Source: Sparassis latifolia (taxonomy: Eukaryota > Basidiomycota > Agaricomycetes > Polyporales > Sparassidaceae). From it: a stretch of DNA of 64,000 nucleotides. This document shows, piece by piece, positions 44,875-56,333 of the stretch (position 1 is the stretch's first letter; each line of letters begins with the position of its first letter). The notes beneath the pieces are model-generated. The model was not told the origin of the DNA. It made no database searches and was given only the letters and a program-made list of their open reading frames with translations. The position numbers were made by a program, and so were the translations under genes. Location: the NCBI GenBank assembly GCA_018466975.1, contig CM031562.1:1736001-1800000 (forward strand). The letters run 5' to 3'.

Positions 44875-46770
44875 CTACACGATCTTGCTTGCTCTCGCCT
44901 CCGCAAAAGACTCCTTCAAGGCAGTGATCACCTTCTCGACATCTCCACGCTCCTTGTCGACGACAGATATGCCCATGTGCCTGCGGAGATCAAGTTCGTG
45001 TTGAAAGTCAGCTTAAAAGGGGGACGTGAGGAACGTGTTCTGCCCACCCAATGCGGAAGTACTTGTCTGGTATGCAGCTTATTGAATATACTGACCCATA
45101 CGAAGAAGACTTTCCTACCTTTGTAATCCTTGTGGACACCCCCAGCAACAACAACATCTCTCTGAGCCATACGTGGAATGATGTCGGATGCAGTGAAGCC
45201 ATCAGGGAAGTATATCTGAAGCAGAGGGCTCTCCATCAACGTGTTCCAGATACGTCAGCGATGGTCCTCACCGCCGTCATGCCATTTGCGCTGGAATTGG
45301 AATCGACAGGTAACTGCTTCAACCCCAGCTCAGCGACTGCATCCTTGATACGTTTGCTGGCCTCCCGATGAAGCGTGAAACGTTCTTCGAGGGTAGGCGA
45401 TGACTTTGTAATCCGGTCGAGGGATGCGCGGTACGCGTAGACCAAGTTGACAGGAGGAGTGGCGAAGTACGCAGCAGAGCCTTTCTCGTAGGCCCGCATA
45501 ACTGGTAACCATCTGAACTGAACGTGAGTAGTCGCGTTGCATGCATAACAAAAGCATCTCGTACTTCTTCCAACTCGCATAATAGGCAGCAACAGGAGTT
45601 ACGCGATTCTCGAAGACCTAACATCTGAGGTTAGATGAATGAGAAATATTCCCACCACTGCGTGTGCACCTGAATAGCCCTTTGACTTGCGACGACAATG
45701 CTAAGACCTGGAGGAGTGCCAAGTCCTTTCTGGCTTGCAGTTACAACCACGTCGATACCCCACGCATCCATACGAATTTCTTCACTGGCTACCGAACAAA
45801 CACCGTCTACGGCGATCTGAAAGTGCATCCTCAGTCTTGTCGACCGACGATGTAAAAAAGAAAGAAAAATCACAAGGGTATCAGGTGCAGTCTTTTTAAC
45901 AATCTCAGCGACAGCCTTCACGTTACACAATACGGCTGATGATTTAGCATGTCCAATGTGAGCATCAGCAAAAAATGAATCTCGAATTAACACACCTGTC
46001 GAGGTATCGACATGTGTGCAAGCGATAAGTTTGTACTTCTTGGAGGCAAGGGCCTGTTCGATATCGGATAATGGGACCGCACCACCAAATTTAGCTTGCA
46101 GCTCATCCACGTGGGCGCCATAAACACGGAGACTGTCTCGACATGGCTAGGAACTAAGTAGGTAAGAACGCGAATCCCACATACCAGTCGACGAAGCCTT
46201 CCCCGAAGTAGCCGGTGTTCAAGAAAAGCACGTATTCGCCAGGTTCTACAAGGTTTGCCGCAACCTAGAGGGAACGGATGAATATGAGTTGTCTGGTCGA
46301 GCAAGCCGCTCGTAGTATACCTGGTCCCAGCCCAGTGTCCCCGATCCAGCCATGATGAAAGGCTGAGCGGTAGTGGAGTACAAGACATCCCGAGTCATCC
46401 TTATGCAGTCACCCAGGACTGGGACAAAATCGGCGGACATATGGGACATGGAGGGATGCGCATTGGCGTAGAGGACCTGACCGGTCTGGGTAAGGATGTG
46501 GGGCTTTTTCGGATTTTCCGCCCGGCACATACCTCATCTGCAACCTCGATGGGGCCGGGTATGCTTCAGAACTGATACATGAGGGATTATTGTACGGCTA
46601 CAATCAGGGAATCACTCACACCAAGAGCCTTGAACGCGTCCGGGAGGTTCAATGGGATGAGAAGTGCAAACGAAACACCACTCACTTGTGGGGCTGCTGC
46701 CAGTGCGTGCCGGATGAGAATAGTCATATTAGCCTCTGGTGCATTTACTCACCTGCTTGAAAGTGGACAT
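44875..46770 (-). CDS. AGX1: Alanine-glyoxylate aminotransferase, class V
   Basis: PLP enzyme moving the amino group of alanine to glyoxylate. Start MSTFKQ at 46768-46770, followed by very short exons; IPGPIEVADE and VLYANAHPSMSHMSADFVPV fit the family's N-terminal block. Further pieces: AGSGTLGWDQV (family: GSGTLGWD), AANLVEPGEYVLFLNTGYFG, YKLIACTHVDTSTGVL, IAVDGVCSVASEEIRMDAWG (PLP Asp region), VVVTASQKGLGTPPGLSIVV with the Schiff-base lysine in SQK, YFATPPVNLVYAYRASLDRI, RVEES-free helix, LPVDSNSSANGMTAVR, QIYFPDGFTASDIIPRM, RDVVVAGGVHKDYKGRYFRI, and C-terminal GDVEKVITALKESFAEARAS. Stop at 44875-44877. About 385 residues. No SKL-type peroxisomal signal at the end (it ends KIV), so a cytosolic place is more likely. 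The second and third tiny exons are uncertain. Confidence 0.85.
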
Positions 46771-47144
46771 GGCGCGCAATCCAGGGAGTGTGCGGAAAGA
46801 GGGACAGAAGAAGAACTAGGGACTACTGCGAGAGGACGAAGACGAGCAGATGAGGATAAAGAGTTGTACGGGAGAGCATTGATCCGTCAGCTGACGGAAT
46901 GGAGTTGAACTGTCCTCTTCCAGTGCGGGAGTGATACTGAGCAGAGTCTCCGCAGGTCTCTTGACATACGATTCCGCAATAATCGCGACGCAACTGGTCG
47001 ATTTTCCCGGAGACGGGACATGGTCGGAAGGCCGTCCCCGTCTTCGCCATCTCCGATAATTCCTTCCGTTGAATCAAGAGGGTGTGTGAAGTCTAAGTAT
47101 CTCTTCCGGCAAACACGAGGGAAACGATACACGGAGTAAACTAT
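46771..47144. other. Intergenic stretch AGX1/PAC11
   Basis: 374 bp between two minus-strand genes, holding the AGX1 promoter and the 3' end of PAC11. Small open frames in it are not supported. Nothing else seen. Confidence 0.45.
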
Positions 47145-49642
47145 TTATCGGCCGGAGGTTACGCGAGCGAGGCTGTCGTCAACGACGCCGTTGCTTTGCA
47201 CGCCACCCGCAACTCCGGCAACCGTTCTCTGCAGATCCGTCCACTCCGACTCCCTTGGGAGCGCCATGTCTCCGATATCATAGATGTACAGCTTTCCGTC
47301 ACTCCCACCCAGTGCCGCCCGCCGTCCATCTTTCCGGTCCCATTGCAACTTGTTTATGGCGCGACCCGAACCAACGCTGGTGGATACCACGGACACCTGG
47401 CCACAAGTAAGATTTTGAGACACATACTTTGCCGTCCTCCGCGAGCACGCACCTCCGTGTCCACGTTCAAATTCCACACATCGAACTTCCCGGAGCCGTC
47501 GACCACCCCGAACAGTGCAGGATGCGACGGATGCCATTTAACATCATATACGTAGTCGTCAGCTTCGTCGAAGGAGTAGAGCGGCTGGATTATGTTTGCA
47601 GTGGTAGAGGGTTTTGCCAACGACTTTGCTCTCCAAAGCTTCACCGTCCAGTCCACCGAGCAAGTCAAGAACAAGTCTGAGAAGTCAACTGGCCCTAAGA
47701 GAGGGTGGAAGTGCAGGCCCATCACTGGTCCTGAATGGCCCTTGTACACATCGTATTGATGAAGACCGGCTTTTGCACCCGCGCGGTCATATCGGTTTGC
47801 CTGATACACATTTCCTTCCTCTGTGCCAACCCAGAACGTAGTGGTTTCATTGTCCGGAAAATCGAGAGTTGTGATCGCGACCTCTCCTGTTTTGTTATGG
47901 CCAGCGTGGACAAGCTCCAAGGTTTCCTGGGTGCAGTCCATCAGCTCTGAAACAGTAATGGCATTCAGAAGTGGTTTTACTTGGGGCTGTGCCAGCATAT
48001 CGACAAGCCAGCTGCAAACCGTCCCATCTGTACTGCTCGTGATCAAATTGTGAGCGTTCTGAGTGCCGACCATCTGCATGGCGTAGACTGGATGTGTATG
48101 TCCAGCGGCAGATAACGGTGTTTTGAGAACAGGTAAATGCTTTGACCGTGTGTCCCACAGCAATATCTGGCCGGAATATGTGCCACCGAAGATGAGATTC
48201 GAGTGAAACGGTGAAAATGTCACTGAGAGCACATCTGACTGCCACATGTGAGCCCAGCATGCAACTCCATTTTTGACCACACTGGGTAAGTCAACATACC
48301 TGTGAATGGAAGACGAATTCTGGTCGCTCCAGAAGATGAAGATTCCAAACAGCCACAAGACCATCGGGTTCGTTCAAAGCGGCAGGGTTCTTATTGTAAG
48401 ACGCGCAACTCAGTTCAGGGAACTAGGAGCAACATCAGATCATTCCTATGTCCTAGTAAGAACGTTAATCCGACCTTGGGTGACCAGCCAACATCAGTGA
48501 TCGACCGATTCTTCCCGTAGCGCTCGTCCGAGAAGGCACAGATACATTTGACCCTCCTCCCCTCCGAATCATCACTACTGGGAAGGTCAATTTCACTGGA
48601 TCTGGATAGCAATGTATAGCGACTGACACTCCACTCTCGGCGCCGGTTGTGTAATCGCGGACATAATCATAGTGGTCATTCAGTGCTCTCTGAACTATTT
48701 TGGTCGACTGTTCCACGAAATCCAAGAACTCAGGTGCGGAGAAAATGCTGTTTCGTTCTTCCTCCGTCATTTCTGTGGAAGTGAATGTACGTGAGTGACA
48801 AAGTCAACAGCCACGGATGCAGGTAAGTGAATACCTCTAATCTCTTGTTCAATCTCCTGTTCGAGTTTCACACTCTCTTCCTCCAGCTCCTTGTCGTGTG
48901 CAGCATGTTCTGCTTCGGCAGCTTCACGCTCGCGTTGGATGCGTTCGAGCAGTTGTTCCGGGAAGACGAGCGGTTCAGACTCCAGCTCCACGGTCTGCAC
49001 TTCCTTGTTGTATATTACTCGCTCCTAGAATAGGCTAAGATCAGCAGAGTCTGGATATGACGGGAAGCGTGCTGACTTTTTGGGGAAGCTCAAAAAGTTC
49101 TTGTTCAACATCTATCAAGTCCGGTATCATTCGCGGGGTCATCACACTAACAACATTGAGAAACCGTCGACTAAATGAGTCTAATGGGTCACATACCGTT
49201 CTACAACATGATCTGTAGTACCGTTGGCCGACTGGACAAAGGTCGTGCCCACGCTTATTCGATCAGACGCAAGGTCGCTCTGCCTGCTCAGGCGACCAGA
49301 TAGGGAGAGGGCAGAACGGCCTGGCAGAGAAGCTGTTTGACCAAGACCAGGAGTGCCAGGTACAGATGACACGGGGGAGTCGACCACATTCTCGATGCCC
49401 CTACTTGGTCCCGCGGGACCGATGAGAGAATCCACGATATCGTCTACATCTCTACGTGCGGAAGGACCAGCGGACTGGATGCCGGGCGCAGATGAGTTGA
49501 GGGTGACGCGACGAGATGGGTTGGTGCTTACTTCAGACAGACGACGCTCAGCGTCGACGTTCTGGCGGTCAGCCCTGGCCCTGCGGAACTCAGCAAGCTT
49601 GGCTCGCTTTGCCTCTATTTCAGCTCTGCGTCTATCCGCCAT
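47145..49642 (-). CDS. PAC11: Cytoplasmic dynein intermediate chain
   Basis: WD40 subunit of cytoplasmic dynein that links the motor to dynactin and light chains. Start ATG 49640-49642; the first residues [20 protein letters not shown] form the charged helix that binds p150-Glued. A Ser-rich region follows ([30 protein letters not shown]). YNKEVQTVE fits the light-chain LC8 consensus KxxQT. A coiled coil comes next ([19 protein letters not shown]). [20 protein letters not shown] precedes the WD repeats: [187 protein letters not shown]. Around 660 residues, about nine exons. Divergent from SEN2 over 111 bp. Confidence 0.92.
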
Positions 49643-49753
49643 TGATGTGGATATGAGGGTGGCGAAAGCGCGCACCAAAGTCCGTTAGCCGCCGCCTCAA
49701 ACGCGCTCAGGCGCCTGTTGTCGCGCTGTTTGGCTATCTCAGCCGCTCCTTCC

Positions 49754-51164
49754 ATGTCTTCCGCCATCACCCCTACTCGTCGAACAGCCGACAAAAAGCC
49801 GGGTGCGTGCCGCGCAGAGAACAACAAAATATACGCCCATCCCCTACCGCTCACCTTCACTCGCCACAATGCTCCAAATCCCAGCCAATATGTCTTGGGT
49901 CTGTTCGGATTATGGAGAGCTGACCTCCTCAACCCGCGTTGTGTCGGCGTTTTTGACCCAGTGACGTGCTCCGTATGGGTATCCAATACTCGGGACTCCA
50001 TGATCCTCTGGAGGCGAGGATTCTTCGGCAAAGGAGACCTCTCGCGCAGTGAGCCATCTTGGCGGACAAGGCAGTTTAATGCCAGAAAGGCTGCAGGGAA
50101 ATGTATGTGACCCGGTAATATCTGAAATCCGACCATCCTCTTCACCTCTTCGCACGTTCGCCAGACATGACTTCGGAGGAAATCAGGGAGAAGCGCAGGG
50201 CCGAACGCAAGCAATTTAAACTCGACCGAGCTGCAGCTATCGCACGAGCAGCCGAGGAAGCTGAAGTTGCCTTTGTGGAAGGGCGGCAGGCCCCTGCTGC
50301 CTTCATTCCATCGGGAGCTACTTGGAAACCACCGCAGCCATCTGCAGAAGGCGAGAAAATAAGTCCTCCTTCGCCTGCACTCGGCCACGGTACGGATACT
50401 GAAGAGGACTCACTGGACGACATTGAGCATCTCCAACTCACTCTGCAAGAGGCATTTTTTCTTGCGTGGAGTTTGGATTGCCTGACTGTGCTCAATCCTG
50501 TCACGGTCAGGCATACACTTTCGATCGCAGTTGCGCTCATAACTGAAACTTTCTTACATACAGATGGAGCCGATGAGTCTCCAGAAAATCTGGGATGACT
50601 TCCAGAGAGCGCAATCTCACCACCATACACAACTGCCAGACACGATCATACGTCACTTAAGTCGATTTGACAATCCCTTCCTTGTTTTTTATGCGGCTTA
50701 CCACTACTATCGTTCCTTGGGATGGGTGGTCAAGGGAGGTGTCAAATTCTGTGTGGATTATCTCCTATACAAGCGAGGACCCGTCTTCCATCACGCTGAG
50801 TACGGTTACACTCTGGCTTTTACAGATCTCTTTGCTGATGTAGTTCAAGATTTGCTGTGGTGGTACTCCCCGTATACGAGGATTTAGCAGATAGAGAGAC
50901 GTCACCCTTGTCGCCATTTTCCTGGGCGTGGTTGAGTACAATCAATCGTGTGAATTCGCAAGTACAGAAGGTGAGTTATCCTTTGTTCGCTAGTGCTAGC
51001 GCGATACTCAGATTGACCTGTAGACACTTATTCTGGCATATGTGACGATACCTGCGCAATCGAAGTGCTCATCCGATTTGCTTGCATCACCTGCATGTCT
51101 CGCGCAATACACTGTTCGCGAGGTGGTCGTGCGGAGATTCATACCAGCTCGCATGCGCGATTGA
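49754..51164 (+). CDS. SEN2: tRNA-splicing endonuclease subunit Sen2
   Basis: Catalytic subunit cutting the 5' splice site of intron-containing tRNAs. Start chosen at [20 protein letters not shown]; an ATG 36 nt upstream is in frame. Exon 1 has the N-terminal domain ([40 protein letters not shown]). A GTATGT...GCCAG intron joins [20 protein letters not shown]. Then [47 protein letters not shown]. The nuclease core is [20 protein letters not shown] and [18 protein letters not shown]; the catalytic Tyr and His are in DYLLY and FHHAE. The last exon gives [15 protein letters not shown], with the Lys of the triad. Junction at HHAE uses GA-GTACGG and CAAG acceptor. Stop 51162-51164. About 385 residues. 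Confidence 0.92.
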
Positions 51165-51424
51165 AGCTACCGAATGTACTTCCTTACATGTAGGTACATT
51201 ACACAAGAACGGTTATAATCTCCATGCTACCGCGGCGTCCATCTTGCGGATACGAGGAGCGAGAGAAGGCGAGAGAGTGCAGGGTATCAATAGAGGGTCA
51301 ATGACATAGGGACGGCGCGGACGGAAGGCAAAGGTTGACCATGAGACGTCGAGGATGACATACGGACAATGAAGGAAGAGTAGTGGTGTTCGGATGGCTT
51401 CTGGGGAACGACGGGCACATATGG

Positions 51425-53242
51425 CTATACTGCACCCTTGATCTGTACCTTGCGGTATTTCTCTTCGAAGACCTCAGCTAGAGGAGCACCGGCCGGCTTG
51501 CAATCGAGTATTTTCTGTGTATCAGGACTGTTAGGATTCTGAAAGAATGCGGCTCTATGCTCCATGAGAAACTGGAGGGCCACTGCGATCGTGTCAAATG
51601 CAAGCTCGTTCTGGATGAACGATAGAGAGATCTGGCGGTATCTGAGGGCAGCATGGACTTAGTGAATATAGAATAGAAATTCGTCCCACAACTTACGCCT
51701 TCGTCATGACCATAAGTGCTCTGATCCTCTCTCTATCAATGAAATGATCCATGATATAGGCCCCCATGTTCGGAGCATTCAGGTATAAGTCAAATAGGGA
51801 ATGATAATTGCCCATTGCCAGAGCTCGTTGCACATTCAGGGCATGTCGGACGGCGGGGTCCAATTTCTGTCTATCTGTTAGTTGACCTACATAGAGGTTT
51901 AGATCTACAGAAGCTCGAGACATCAACCTCTCAAGCGATCACCAATAAGATTAAGACGGACCACTTCTGTTTCGCCCATGTAGCAGCATGAGTATGCGAT
52001 ATGCGGTGAATTCTTCCACCTTGCCCGGGATGCCAAGTTCATAGAGATTTCGCAACATGGCCTGACATTGATTATACTCAACCATATCACCCTATAGGAA
52101 GGAATGAGCACGAACGCAACACGATTGAGCATACGAGACATACAACTTCAAGGGCCATACGTGCATGGATTTCGTACACCGTGACTGTGAACTCATTCTT
52201 TATTCGTTGTACCTGTGTCGTCAGCAGCATGAAAGACGTGATCTCGTCTGTGGGGCAAGCAACATAACGTAAGACGCACAGTAAGATCCTGACGCAGACT
52301 CTTAAACTGGCTGCATATCCAACTATAGCTAGCCTTCTCGCGCCATCGCTTTTTCAACTGGTTGAGCGTTTCCTGAAGAATGGAATAAGGGCGAATCTGT
52401 TCAGGTTTCGGCTCCTAGAATGGTAGAGAAATCAGCAAATAGCGCCACAAACGACCCGCGTCGATACTTGCCGAAGTCAGCCGCAAGTAGTCCTTGAAGG
52501 TTTCCTGAGATGTTCCGACAATCGTGAATCGATCCCAACCTGGCACATTCTGTACAGATGTGTGAAAACCGAGGACAATACTAGAGACATTGGAACATAG
52601 ACGCACAGAGTTTAGCTCCGGTTCGTCGGTGTCGAAAGATGGTGTATTGAAACGTGATGGGTAGAAGAATGGATGATGTTGCTTTGTATGTTCATGACCA
52701 CGGGTCCCCTTCTGACGTTCAATCTCGTGCTCCCGTTGAAATCGAGCGGCACGACGATTGAGAGCGGCAAGATCTGTGGGGTCCAATGCACTCGCAGACG
52801 AGCCTTTGGATATTGGGTTCTTTTTGGATTTTTTGCTACTGACAGTGTGGCCGTCATTACTGCACGCCATAAACACTCGGACGACCCTTCAATAAGCGAG
52901 AGCTCACATCTTGCGCTTCAAACTATTGAGAGGATTCAACGCTAGAGATTTTGGCAGCAAGCTCATGGCATTGTCTCCGTTCAGTTGCACGGCGAAAGCA
53001 CACCCGACTGGAGTAGCGTACCTCTGCAACTGCACTCCGGCCCAGTCCGTCGTCCACAGTGTCTTGTTCAAGAAGGAGTCAGCAATTACCTGTCTAAGTT
53101 CAGCTTGCGCTTCCGCCCTGTTGGCGTCTGTCATTTGCCCGAGACATTTCGCAACCCACTCTCTATAATGCGGTGTAAACAAGGGAACGGTGAGGACTAG
53201 TGGGGCATACTTGAGCGGTGGAGGCCAGCTTTCCGAAGACAT
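51425..53242 (-). CDS. THP3: Thp3-like protein, SAC3/GANP/PCI family
   Basis: Homologue of yeast Thp3, which works with Csn12 in transcription elongation, splicing and export of mRNA, and of human LENG8. Start ATG 53240-53242 (MSSESWPPPLK), joined across GTATGC...TATAG to EWVAKCLGQMTDANRAEAQA and VIADSFLNKTLWTTDWAGVQ. A Lys/Ser-rich linker follows (SSKKSKKNPISKGSSASALD, RRAARFQREHEIERQK). The SAC3 region has VPGWDRFTIVGTSQETFKDY LRLTSA, ILQETLNQLKKRWREKASYS, VQRIKNEFTVTVYEIHARMA, LEVGDMVEYNQCQAMLRNLY, LDPAVRHALNVQRALAMGNY and MGAYIMDHFIDRERIRALMV. The end reads KYRKVQIKGAV (stop 51425-51427). About 480 residues and nine or so exons. Convergent with SEN2. Confidence 0.88.
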
Positions 53243-53599
53243 CAGGCCCACGCAGTGAAGGTGAGGAATTATTGCTGATTTCAGAAGTCATGTCGTGTGG
53301 CCAAATACACACAAATCCCGCCTGGGCCTCCAAGATCTCTCTTCAACGGCTAGGCCGTTTCTCTTCATCCTTGCATTTTCGGACTCTCGTCGTCAGGGCG
53401 CAGGGCATGGTACCAAGAAATATCTACTTTCTCCGCTATATCTGTTTGCTGTTTCAATGTCGGAAAGAAATAATGTGCCTTGCAACGGACCTTGCCTGAC
53501 AACTCCTTATTTGGGACTTGTAACTGCCTTGTAAGGGACAAAAATGGTGCCAAAATTACTCAAAATGCCCTAATTTTTTTTCATTTCTATTGCAAGGGA
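53243..53599. other. THP3 upstream region, start of the AT-rich block
   Basis: Contains the THP3 promoter. Past about 53,500 the sequence turns AT-rich and stays so, with a poly-T run at 53573-53580. No gene supported. Confidence 0.5.
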
Positions 53600-53881
53600 C
53601 ACTGGATGCAATTTCCAGTAAGTTGGCGGGAGTACGTGAATATTATTTGGAAGATAAAGTAAATGAGTTTAGTGTAAGTGGCATGGCTTACAAGAAACTT
53701 ATCTGAAAGTTACTTGAAACCTATCCCAAAGTAGAAATAACTTCATAATAAGTTTTCCATTTCTAGAATAACTTTCAGATAAGTCTCTCCTCAGCAGTGC
53801 AACTTACACTAAATTTATTCACTCTATCTTTCAAATAACTTTTGCATAGTCTCCTCAACTTATTGGAAATTGCATCCAGTG
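53600..53881. mobile_element. Foldback MITE with CACTG ends, CACTA-like
   Basis: The first 80 or so bases (from CACTGGATGCAATTTCCA at 53600) return as an imperfect reverse complement at the right end (to 53881), and similarity goes on inward (GTTTAGTGTAAGT against ACTTACACTAAATTT; AACTTATCTGAAAGTTA against TAACTTTCAGATAAGT), so nearly the whole 282 bp can fold into one hairpin. The bases GGA flank both sides (53597-53599 and 53882-53884), fitting a 3-bp target duplication. CACTG ends and a 3-bp duplication are known for CACTA/EnSpm elements; no transposase is encoded, so it would be non-autonomous. Confidence 0.8.
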
Positions 53882-54239
53882 GGAGGTCAAAATCCATCGC
53901 AACTGCCTTATTAGGCATGAAAGGTTTTTCCGACAATTATTTTTCGGCAGCTTGTTTCTGGCCCAGAAGTGAGTTTGTCATTATTAGATGAGCTGGAGAA
54001 CATCGAAGGTAGCAGGGGCTCTCCAGGGCAGGAACTTGCATTTGTGCTTTGAGAGGCTCTGGATTGTGATTCATCTTAGACTGCATACACCTCGGAAATT
54101 TGCATCAGGAAAATCGGGAGAGCCTGCTATGACCAGGCGGAGTTGGTAAGCGGGTGACAGACTGTTCAAAATTGATAAGGGTTTGTGAGGTTAAATAAAC
54201 AGTTACCCTGACATATAATCCTGAAGTAATTAGGTTTGC
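53882..54239. other. AT-rich stretch without genes
   Basis: Unstructured, no open frame of note. It includes CATTATTAGATGAGCTGGAG and similar unique sequence; nothing recognised. Confidence 0.45.
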
Positions 54240-54619
54240 AGTCGACTTTCTGAGATCATCATGTCCTCCATTGACAATGATCCAAAATAATTGCTGTGAC
54301 CTGAGACTGAATTACCTGATGATGTCACCTCTATATTACGTGACTGACTACTGGCCAGGAAATACCTGTGAGCCGCTGACTGGAACTGACTGACAAGGAG
54401 TGATCTGCAAACCTAAGCCTGCCTGTATCAGACCAGCAGACGGCTTTCTGAAATTATCATATTCGAAATTGACAATGATCCGAAATGAGTGCCACACATT
54501 GTAGAAGGAGTTATCTATGATGTAACACCTGTATTATCTGACCGAATACTGGTCAGGAAGTATCTACCAGCAGCAGACTGATGAAAGACAGAAGTTACCG
54601 AGAAGGAATGATCTGCAGA
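54240..54619 (+). repeat. Degenerate direct repeat, two copies of about 180-200 bp
   Basis: The segment from about 54241 (GACTTTCTGAGATCATCATG) recurs from about 54439 (GGCTTTCTGAAATTATCAT). Shared landmarks in the same order: ATTGACAATGATCC, TGATGTMACACCT, a TACTGGYCAGGAA piece, and GAAGGARTGATCTGCA at the end. Copies are roughly 70 percent alike by eye. Origin unknown. Confidence 0.7.
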
Positions 54620-56333
54620 AAGCAGAATGATGAAGGAAATGTCTGTTAGGGGCGGGTTGATGAAGGACAGCAATTGGCTGACCAGGGATAGCCTCCCGGA
54701 AGTGGAGTGACAGAGGACAGGGATATAGTGATCAGGGAATGTTTGCTAGATGCAGGCTACCACTGCACACAATATAAACAAGTACCCTGTGAAATGAAAA
54801 GTCGGAGAGACCGACACCCTGGGGTGTAACGAACACACCCACGACTCAAAAACCAATCTCCTGCATCACCTGCAATCAAAATTGAACTGGGCACCATGTG
54901 AGAACTACTCCGAAGTGTGAATACCTGCAGAAAAGCTTCTGAGTGTATGTTTTTTCGTGTGCGATGGTTTGCATTCAGCAAGGCTTTTATCGTCTGGTCG
55001 AGGTTGAACATGCTGTCAGTCAAAAGGTATAGCTGCTACTCACCTTCGGAGCCTTTCCATTAACAAAGATTACTGCGGCCATGACGAAGAGATGGTGAAA
55101 GAGAAAGAGACAAGGCAAGGCAACAGTATGCAGATGCGAGAGAGGAAGACACGAAGCAATGGCGCGAGCTGCTTCACATGAACAGAGACTAGAAACAGGT
55201 AAGAAATCGTCGGCGCACTGTATTGGTCAGATTGCAAAAGTCGACCCAAAGGTGAGAAGGTTGCTGCGTTACAAACAAACCACTTTAGAATGACTGGCAC
55301 CCAACGCTGCGGCACCACTATTTGTTATGGCTTCACCTCGATTATCGTCGTTGTTGATGCCAGCATGCGAATGCGCACTGTGCTTCCGTGGTCTCTCCCA
55401 CACTGCCGCCAAGTGATAATGTTTGCCACCTTCTCAGAAGAGGATGACATGTTGGTGGGAACAATAGGCGGAAGGGGTCACCGGGAGGTTTTAACTGTTG
55501 ATGATACGCATCCCTTCAGTCTCGATATCCCAGAGTCTCATGGAGCTGTCCACCCGAGGTTTCAGATGGCATGCAGCTGCTGCATCTTCATATAGTTCTT
55601 CTTGCTTGAAGTTAGAACAGAGCAGTTATATACTGTAACAGACCGCCTTTTTCTCCTCACCCTCCGCATTCAGGACCTCTATTACAACGTGAGCAATAGC
55701 CTTGCCGACATGCAGCAGTGAGGCCGACGCAGGAACAGCGGATGAGACTGAAGAATCGAAATCGGGACTGTTTGAGATGTATCTTATATAAACATGTCAA
55801 ACCAAAAAAAATGACTCCCGAAGACTAATGACACCAAGAGCGCTAAGTGATGTGAAACAGTGGCTGAAAACACTGGTGACTCACATGCTGTATATAAAGT
55901 CCCATCAGCACTTCCATAGCCCAGGCAGAAAAGTGCTTTAACATACCAGAATATTGTGACTAACGGTCTCATATGGTTCAAATACTCTTAAACTTGGGCC
56001 ACAAGCATGTTCTCGTAAATTTGTTCATCATCCAGTGAGTTTTGGATTTTCAAACTGGAGAAATTAGTTCGGATCATCGATAAGATGGGATACAATTGTA
56101 CCGGTGCTGCTTTTCTCCACCACTCCAATGTCAATGAAGTATGTTTCACAATACACAACCAGCACCCTGGATGTAGATCCTCCTCCAAGTTGGCACTATG
56201 TTACAGCTACACTTACCAACTTGTGAAGACGTTGAGTACTGCTCTCAGCCACGCGTGATAAGGGGAAACATTGTTATTGTTAAAGCTGCACATTCAACAC
56301 ACGCACATTGCGAGTTGTCGACTGAGCTCCTCA
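54620..56333. other. Gene-poor stretch with weak ORFs
   Basis: No gene I can defend. A minus-strand series (MAAVIFVNGKAPK at about 55082, then an in-frame join into the frame ending LYCVQW at 54757) has usable splice sites but no known domain. A minus-strand fragment near 55520 reads DSSMRLWDIETEGM, resembling a WD40 end, and one near 56120 (LTLEWWRKAAPVQLYPILS) vaguely resembles a hAT dimerisation piece. All may be relics. Confidence 0.35.

Noticed and set aside
54757..55082. Possible two- or three-exon minus-strand gene (MAAVIFVNGKAPK... to LYCVQW)
   Set aside because: Splice sites are usable, but there is no known domain, composition is poor and it lies in repeat-rich DNA; kept only as a note.
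55500..55560. WD40-like fragment DSSMRLWDIETEGM on the minus strand
   Set aside because: A single short resemblance without further repeats nearby; could be chance.
55988..56188. hAT-dimerisation-like piece LTLEWWRKAAPVQLYPILS
   Set aside because: Spacing between WW and YP is too long and the downstream part does not follow the family; no other transposase motifs nearby.
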